NCBI GenBank assembly: GCA_009926195.1 | Contig: RFPK01000043.1 | Coordinates: 1 to 10,890, forward strand | Origin: Synechococcaceae bacterium WB4_1_0192 | GTDB lineage: Bacteria; Cyanobacteriota; Cyanobacteriia; PCC-6307; Cyanobiaceae | Reading direction: 5' to 3' | DNA: 10,890 nucleotides | Shown here: in pieces, positions 7,210 to 10,890 of the stretch | How the letters are laid out: each line of letters begins with the position of its first letter | Position numbering within the stretch: position 1 is the stretch's first letter | Translations under genes and position numbers: made by a program | Notes under the pieces: generated by a model | Database searches by the model: none | The model's input: the letters and a program-made list of their open reading frames with translations, nothing else | Told to the model about the DNA's origin: nothing

Positions 7210-8708
7210 TGCCCCCCCTCTCCTTCCGCGAGCTCCAGAGCCAGCTGCTGCCGGAGTGGGGCCGCGAACACGACGGCAACGGCGCCGACTTTGACCTGCT
7301 GATGCTGCCTTCGCTGAGCGTGGATCCCGCTGAGCTGCAGCTGATCACCGGCGTCCATCACTACGAGGAGCGGCAGCTGTTCTCGCTGATCCGCCTGCGG
7401 GATCCGGGGGTGCGCATCGTCTATGTGACGAGCAAGCTGCTGCCCGATCTGGTGGTGGATGCCGTGCTGGAGCTGCTGCCGGGGGTCCCCACCTCCCACG
7501 CCCGCCGCCGCCTGCATCTGTTCGACACCGACGACGCCTCCAGCCGCCCGCTCACCGAAAAGCTGCTGGAGCGTCCAGCCCTGCTGAGCCGCATTCGCGC
7601 GCTGCTGCGACCGGGTCGCAGCTTCATCGCCTGCTATGTGGTCACCGCACTGGAAAAGCGTCTCTCGGAACTGCTGCAGGTGCCGCTGCTCGGCACCGAT
7701 CCGGCCCTCAGCCACTGGGGCAGCAAGGCGGGCAGCCGCGAGCTGTTCCAGCGCTGCGGTGTGCCCCATCCACCGGGCAGCCCCCTGGCCCACAACCTCG
7801 ATGATCTGGCCGAAGCCACCGCCGACCTCTGGGAGGCGCATCCCGATCTGGAGCAGTGCGTGGTGAAACTGAACGAAGGACTCAGTGGCCAGGGCAACGC
7901 ACGGCTGGACCTGACGCCGCTGGAGCTCGGCGACTGCAGCGGGGCCGAGCGACGCCAGCGGCTGCGCAGCGCCATGGAGCACCTGCCGATGCCAGCCCCG
8001 CAATGGCGTGAGCTGGTGGGGCAGCAGGGGGCGCTGGTGGAAGCCTGGCTGCAGGGGGGTGCGGAGCTCTCCTCCCCAAGCGTGCAGGGCACGATCCACC
8101 CCGGTGGCGCGGTGGAGATGCTCTCCACCCATGAGCAGATCCTTGGCGGTGCCAGCGGCCAGACCTACCTGGGCTGCCGTTTCCCCGCCGCCGATCCCTA
8201 CCGGCTGGAACTGATGGAGCACGGGCGGACCGTGGGCACGGCCCTGGCGGCAGAGGGGGCACTGGAGCGCTATGCCATCGATTTCATTGCCCGCCGCTTC
8301 GGCGACCACTGGGATCTACAGGCGATCGAGGTGAACCTGCGCCAGGGCGGGACCACGCATCCCACCATGGCTCTGCGGGCGATCACCACCGGCGAGCTGA
8401 ACCCGGGCAGTGGCGACTTCCTTGCCCCCACCGGCCAGGCGCTGCACTACATGGCCAGCGACAACGTCAGCGATCCAGCCCTGCGGGGGCTGCTGCCGGT
8501 CGACCTGATCGACCTGGTGGCTGAGGCCAACCTGCACTACGACCCGGCCCGCTTGCGCGGCAGCGTCTTCCACCTGCTGGGCTGCCTGTCGGAATTCGGC
8601 AAACTGGGCATGACCTGCATCGGCCGCAGCACCGCCGAGGCTGAAGCGGTCTACGAGGCCACCAGCGCCCAGCTGATCAGCCGGGCTCGGCAGTTGCGCG
8701 GTGGCTGA
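7209..8708 (+). CDS. PGM1-like ATP-grasp carboxylate-amine (peptide) ligase
   Basis: A 499-aa cytoplasmic protein related to the ATP-grasp peptide ligase PGM1 of pheganomycin synthesis. Such enzymes activate a carboxylate as acyl phosphate and join it to an amine. The N-terminal preATP-grasp region (about 1-165) holds EERQLFSLIRLRDPGVRIVY and YVTSKLLPDLVVDAVLELLPG. The ATP-grasp fold follows: an SKAGSRELFQRCGVPHPPG segment, the nucleotide-binding VVKLNEGLSGQGNARLD (218-234, Lys220 and a glycine loop), VEAW (277-280, adenine-side Glu278) and AIEVNLRQGGTTHP (Glu374 and Asn376, Mg2+ ligands; Arg378). The last ~110 residues match the PGM1 C-terminal domain. The frame is open far upstream, but that sequence is the MFS gene in another frame; ATG 7209 begins the conserved protein. 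Relatives of about this length appear common in cyanobacteria, but substrates are unknown to me. Its stop abuts the stop of the opposing gene. Confidence 0.82.
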   Translation: MPPLSFRELQSQLLPEWGREHDGNGADFDLLMLPSLSVDPAELQLITGVHHYEERQLFSLIRLRDPGVRIVYVTSKLLPDLVVDAVLELLPGVPTSHARRRLHLFDTDDASSRPLTEKLLERPALLSRIRALLRPGRSFIACYVVTALEKRLSELLQVPLLGTDPALSHWGSKAGSRELFQRCGVPHPPGSPLAHNLDDLAEATADLWEAHPDLEQCVVKLNEGLSGQGNARLDLTPLELGDCSGAERRQRLRSAMEHLPMPAPQWRELVGQQGALVEAWLQGGAELSSPSVQGTIHPGGAVEMLSTHEQILGGASGQTYLGCRFPAADPYRLELMEHGRTVGTALAAEGALERYAIDFIARRFGDHWDLQAIEVNLRQGGTTHPTMALRAITTGELNPGSGDFLAPTGQALHYMASDNVSDPALRGLLPVDLIDLVAEANLHYDPARLRGSVFHLLGCLSEFGKLGMTCIGRSTAEAEAVYEATSAQLISRARQLRGG

Positions 8709-8712
8709 TCAG
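8705..8712. other. Back-to-back stop codons forming a palindrome
   Basis: The plus-strand stop TGA (8706-8708) is directly followed by TCA (8709-8711), the stop of the minus-strand gene, inside the palindrome ctgatcag. There is no spacer for a terminator between the converging genes, so each transcript must run into the other's 3' end or be terminated by another mechanism. Confidence 0.9.
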
Positions 8713-9368
8713 GGCCGCGGCCCAATCCAGCCAGCCAGCTCCCGGGCGGCCTGGGAGCGGGCCAGGGCGCGCGCGGCCGGCAGAGCCGGCTCCAGCCGCT
8801 CAGAGCTGAAGGAGGGCAGGTTGCGACTGCGCAACCAGGCGCCCCAACGGAATTCATGGAAGGGAATCAACGGCGCAGCGGCGATCACGCCTTCACGCTT
8901 GAGCTTCCAGACCAGGCTGCGGTAGGGATCGTCCTGGGTGTCGGCGAGGGAACGGGGCAGGGCCTGCGGCGACAGCGGACCATGGCCGCGCCCGTCATAG
9001 AGATAGAGCCAACCGCGCTGGTGCAGCGCTTCGAGCGCGGCGCGGCGCTCGCTCACCTCCAGCTGCAGGGCCACATAGCCAAAGGCGGTGGCGGATGGAT
9101 CGAGCTCCAGCAGGGCGCGCAGTCGGTGATGGCGATCCACCATCCACAGCTCACCGGCGCTACTGCGCACCAAAGGGGTTGGTTTGTGGCGAAGGTAACG
9201 GCGGCGCTCCTCAGCGGAGTCGTCTGCGAAATCGGACTGGCGGCTGCGGATCTCGGCCATCCCCACACACATCTGGGTGGGCTGCAGATCGCTCAGCCTC
9301 ACCTCGATCAGGGCGTCCGGCCCGGACGGGGCCGGCAGGGGAACAAACGGAGGGAGACGCAGCGCCAT
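8709..9368 (-). CDS. ParB-like nuclease-fold protein (ParBc_2 type)
   Basis: A 219-aa protein whose first half fits the ParBc_2 (putative ParB-like nuclease) family: VRLSDLQPTQMCVGMAEI (23-40), then HKPTPLVR (61-68) and the signature MVDRHHRLRAL (76-86) at the nucleotide-binding site of the ParB/sulfiredoxin fold. The second half (about 100-219) is mostly helical and includes SLVWKLKREGVIA (about 157-169) and FHEFRWGAWLR, probably part of the same family domain. It lacks the helix-turn-helix of true chromosome-partition ParB, so partitioning is unlikely; the reaction is unknown. It is the last of three close minus-strand genes, 22 bp after DUF427, and its stop abuts that of the ATP-grasp gene. 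ATG 9368 sits about 20 residues before the first conserved strand. Confidence 0.75.
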   Translation of the reverse strand: MALRLPPFVPLPAPSGPDALIEVRLSDLQPTQMCVGMAEIRSRQSDFADDSAEERRRYLRHKPTPLVRSSAGELWMVDRHHRLRALLELDPSATAFGYVALQLEVSERRAALEALHQRGWLYLYDGRGHGPLSPQALPRSLADTQDDPYRSLVWKLKREGVIAAAPLIPFHEFRWGAWLRSRNLPSFSSERLEPALPAARALARSQAARELAGWIGPRP

Positions 9369-9390
9369 GGGCAGACCCTAAAGCCGCCGT

Positions 9391-9672
9391 TCAGTTGCTG
9401 ACCTGGACACCCTTCCAGAAGGCCACCCGACCCCGGATGGCGGCGGCCTCAGGCTTGGGGTCGGCGTAGAACCAGGCGGCGTTGGCATTCACCTCGCCAT
9501 TCACGACCACGTCGTAATAGCCGGCCGTTCCCTTCCAGCCGCAGACCGTGGTGTGGGAGGAGGGGCGGATGTACGCGGCCACAACGCTGTCGGCCGGGAA
9601 ATAGGCGTTGCCCTCGACGATCGCGATGTCGTCGCTGCGGGCGATGACGGCACCATTCCAGCGGGCTTCCAT
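9391..9672 (-). CDS. DUF427 domain protein, 93 aa
   Basis: A single-domain DUF427 protein of the usual length (about 90-95 aa). Family landmarks are visible in order: MEARWNGAVIARSDD (1-15), VEGNAYFPADSV (19-30), SSHTTVCGWKGTAGYYDV (38-55), AAWFYADPKPEAA (65-77) and the closing RVAFWKGVQV (82-91). The WKG and FWKG motifs are the best-conserved parts of the family. Biochemical function is unknown; a small beta-rich cytoplasmic protein is expected. The open frame extends to 10041, but that part overlaps the DUF2808 gene in another frame and is not conserved-looking; ATG 9672 starts the domain exactly. It lies 34 bp after DUF2808 and 22 bp before the ParB-like gene, probably one transcript. Confidence 0.85.
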   Translation of the reverse strand: MEARWNGAVIARSDDIAIVEGNAYFPADSVVAAYIRPSSHTTVCGWKGTAGYYDVVVNGEVNANAAWFYADPKPEAAAIRGRVAFWKGVQVSN

Positions 9673-9706
9673 GGCATCAGAGCGGCGAGGCCGACATCCT
9701 GACGGA

Positions 9707-10315
9707 TCAGAAGCGCACGGCGTCGTAGATGGGCATCGTCGCGAAGCCGAGCGATGCAGGCACTGGATTCGCTCCGGCGGGCAGGGCCTGCACGGCGAAC
9801 ATGTAGGTGTCGGCCTGGCTGGGGTTATGCCAGGGGCGCAGGGCCACGGTGATCGTCTGGCCTGGCTGGGGTGGTTCAGGGAAGCGCAGGCTGTACCGGC
9901 GCCCGACCTCATCGAAGCTGGCCTGCACCGGAACCGCCGGCCCCTCGCGACGCGGCTCACCGAGGAAGGCCCGGGTTTGCTCGGCCATGAACGGAAACTG
10001 GGTATCGACGCCGCGGGTCTGCTGGATCTCAAGACCACCAAGCCCGACGCCGGCCTGCTCCGGCAGGGTGACGGTGAAGTAGTACTCCACCCCCGTCTGC
10101 ATCACGTACCAATAGAAACTACGGAACACCACACGCCAGGGGGGCCGGCTGAACCAGGTCTGCCCCTGCAGCTCCAGAGCCGCCGCCGGGGTCTGCAGGC
10201 CAGGTGCCAGCGGTTGCAGGCTGACAGCTGCAGCCAGGGGCAACAGCAGCAGTGGCAGTGGCCGTGGCAGGCGCCGGCGGCCGGCGAACGCACCGCGGAA
10301 CGGAGCAGGCATCAC
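9707..10315 (-). CDS. Exported DUF2808 protein
   Basis: A 202-aa protein with an N-terminal export signal: arginines at 13-15 and 18, a leucine/proline-rich core (LPLLLLPLAAAV, about 20-31) and a likely cleavage site after AAA46. The rest matches DUF2808, a family found mainly in cyanobacteria: YYFTVTLPEQAGVGLGGLEI, FDEVGRRYSLRFPEPPQPGQ, ITVALRPWHNPSQADTYMFA and the closing SLGFATMPIYDAVRF. It is probably a beta-sandwich protein in the periplasm or thylakoid lumen. Function unknown. ATG 10315 is followed at once by a second ATG (10312); neither has a Shine-Dalgarno site. It heads the three-gene minus-strand run with DUF427 and the ParB-like gene, and is divergent from the 61-aa gene at 10432. 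Confidence 0.82.
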   Translation of the reverse strand: MMPAPFRGAFAGRRRLPRPLPLLLLPLAAAVSLQPLAPGLQTPAAALELQGQTWFSRPPWRVVFRSFYWYVMQTGVEYYFTVTLPEQAGVGLGGLEIQQTRGVDTQFPFMAEQTRAFLGEPRREGPAVPVQASFDEVGRRYSLRFPEPPQPGQTITVALRPWHNPSQADTYMFAVQALPAGANPVPASLGFATMPIYDAVRF

Positions 10316-10431
10316 GGCGAGCGGACAACACCAGCACCCTCGACGCTAGCCATGGAACACGCACACAACCCGAGCGTCACGGAAGGGACAGCGGGGTGAT
10401 TGATAAGGTCGGCACCAGGTGCTGCGCAGCG
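10316..10431. promoter_or_regulatory. Divergent intergenic region with a GCACC-A-GGTGC palindrome
   Basis: This 116-bp gap separates the DUF2808 start (minus) from the 61-aa gene (plus) and should hold both promoters. A perfect 5-bp inverted repeat with a 1-bp centre lies at 10412-10422, ten bases before ATG 10432, where an operator or translation-blocking hairpin could act. No certain -10/-35 pair was found. Confidence 0.35.
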
Positions 10432-10617
10432 ATGAACCGGGCTGAACTCGATGCGATCGAACTGATGCTGCGTGATCTCAACACCCGCCACGATGAAATC
10501 CGCCACCGCGCTGCCTTTCGCGGCTGCACCCGCGAACTGCTGAGCCTTCAGCAGGAGCTGGTCAAGTACCTGATGGCCAAGCGTGAGGGCCTGAGCGGCC
10601 GATCAGGCGGCGTCTGA
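10432..10617 (+). CDS. Small helical hypothetical protein, 61 aa
   Basis: The protein reads MNRAELDAIELMLRDLNTRH, then DEIRHRAAFRGCTRELL and SLQQELVKYLMAKREG with a Gly/Ser tail. It is almost all helix with leucines at heptad-like spacing, suggesting a two-helix coiled coil that dimerises or binds a partner. There is no membrane segment or signal. It has the look of small conserved Synechococcus proteins, but I do not recognise a named family. ATG 10432 is chosen because the helix starts at once; GTG 10396 in the same frame would add 12 residues (VIDKVGTRCCAA) that cover the palindrome and look non-coding. Its last 15 bases overlap the end of the dedA-like gene on the other strand. Confidence 0.6.
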   Translation: MNRAELDAIELMLRDLNTRHDEIRHRAAFRGCTRELLSLQQELVKYLMAKREGLSGRSGGV

Positions 10618-10890
10618 ATCGGCTGGACCGCAGTCCGGACCAGGGGGGCGTTCAAGCCAGCGCCCCTCCAGGCGTGAGAGCAGCCTGGGCAGCACCAGGA
10701 TCAGCGTCATGAGCAGCAGCGCCCCAAGGCCGAACTGCACCACACCACTGATCAGGCTCTCGATCGGAATCCAACGGCCGGCCAGCCAGGCCAGCGAGAC
10801 CATCGTGGTGGCCCAGACGATGGCGCCGGCAAGGTTGCAGACCAGGAAGCGGCGGTAGGGCATGGCCACGGCCCCGGCCATGGGTCCGGC
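10603..10890 (-). CDS. DedA/VTT-family membrane protein, C-terminal part
   Basis: The frame enters from the right edge and ends at 10603, giving the last 95 residues (AGPMAGAVAMPYRRFLVCN onward). The AGAxxMPYRRFLxxNxxGAxxW block is typical of the second half of the VTT/SNARE-associated domain in DedA proteins, after the re-entrant loop. Two membrane helices follow (about NLAGAIVWATTMVSLAWLAG and VVQFGLGALLLMTLILVL), then an acidic tail ending DSDAA. DedA proteins are inner-membrane transporters, some of which flip undecaprenyl phosphate or other lipids. The key GxxxR loop lies outside the window, so subfamily and substrate cannot be set. The internal ATG at 10881 is not the start, because conserved sequence continues past it. 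It converges with and overlaps the 61-aa gene. Confidence 0.8.
   Translation of the reverse strand, partial: AGPMAGAVAMPYRRFLVCNLAGAIVWATTMVSLAWLAGRWIPIESLISGVVQFGLGALLLMTLILVLPRLLSRLEGRWLERPPGPDCGPADSDAA

Noticed and set aside
7122..8309. 395-aa minus-strand frame opposite the ATP-grasp gene
   Set aside because: Gln/Gly/Ala-rich shadow without motifs; the plus strand carries the complete ATP-grasp site.
8709..9368. ParB of a plasmid or chromosome partition system
   Set aside because: There is no adjacent parA or parS-like site, and the protein lacks the ParB helix-turn-helix; the motifs fit ParBc_2.
9673..10041. N-terminal extension of the DUF427 frame
   Set aside because: It overlaps the DUF2808 gene in another frame and is Ser/Arg/Pro-rich; the DUF427 domain starts at residue 1 from ATG 9672.

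Overview
The window looks like chromosomal DNA of a GC-rich picocyanobacterium of the Synechococcus/Cyanobium type. The evidence is a phycobilisome rod-linker gene, a DUF2808 protein (a family centred on cyanobacteria), an OprB-type porin, short intergenic gaps, and starts mostly without Shine-Dalgarno sites. I saw no rRNA, tRNA, CRISPR array, transposase or phage gene.

Left edge (1-344): this is the oddest part. A perfect inverted repeat (1-79 against 99-177, 19-nt loop) consists of two head-to-head copies of the first third of one DUF167 (YggU-like) gene. The authentic start is on the minus strand at 207. At 99-105 the sequence folds back on itself through a 7-bp microhomology. This looks more like a chimeric junction or a contig-end artefact than a functional hairpin.

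Housekeeping block (345-3376): a YqhA/UPF0114 membrane protein and pyrC (homodimeric-type dihydroorotase, all metal ligands visible) lie on the plus strand. A zinc-type cation diffusion facilitator follows on the minus strand, convergent with pyrC, and a 69-aa unknown protein diverges from it.

Central plus-strand run (3493-8708): a phycobilisome rod linker, an OprB-like porin starting at TTG inside the linker's stop (4-nt overlap), an MFS transporter of the metabolite:H+ symporter (ProP/KgtP) type, and a PGM1-like ATP-grasp ligase. Gaps are -4, 46 and 32 nt, so one transcript is plausible. It would combine outer-membrane entry, inner-membrane transport and an amide/peptide-bond-forming enzyme behind a light-harvesting gene. 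The functional link is inference; this is the most interesting gene set in the window.

Right block (8709-10890): on the minus strand, a DUF2808 exported protein, a DUF427 protein and a ParB-like (ParBc_2) protein form a tight three-gene run (34- and 22-nt gaps). Its last stop codon abuts the stop of the ATP-grasp gene. A 61-aa helical protein diverges from DUF2808 and overlaps, tail to tail, a DedA-family membrane protein that runs off the window.
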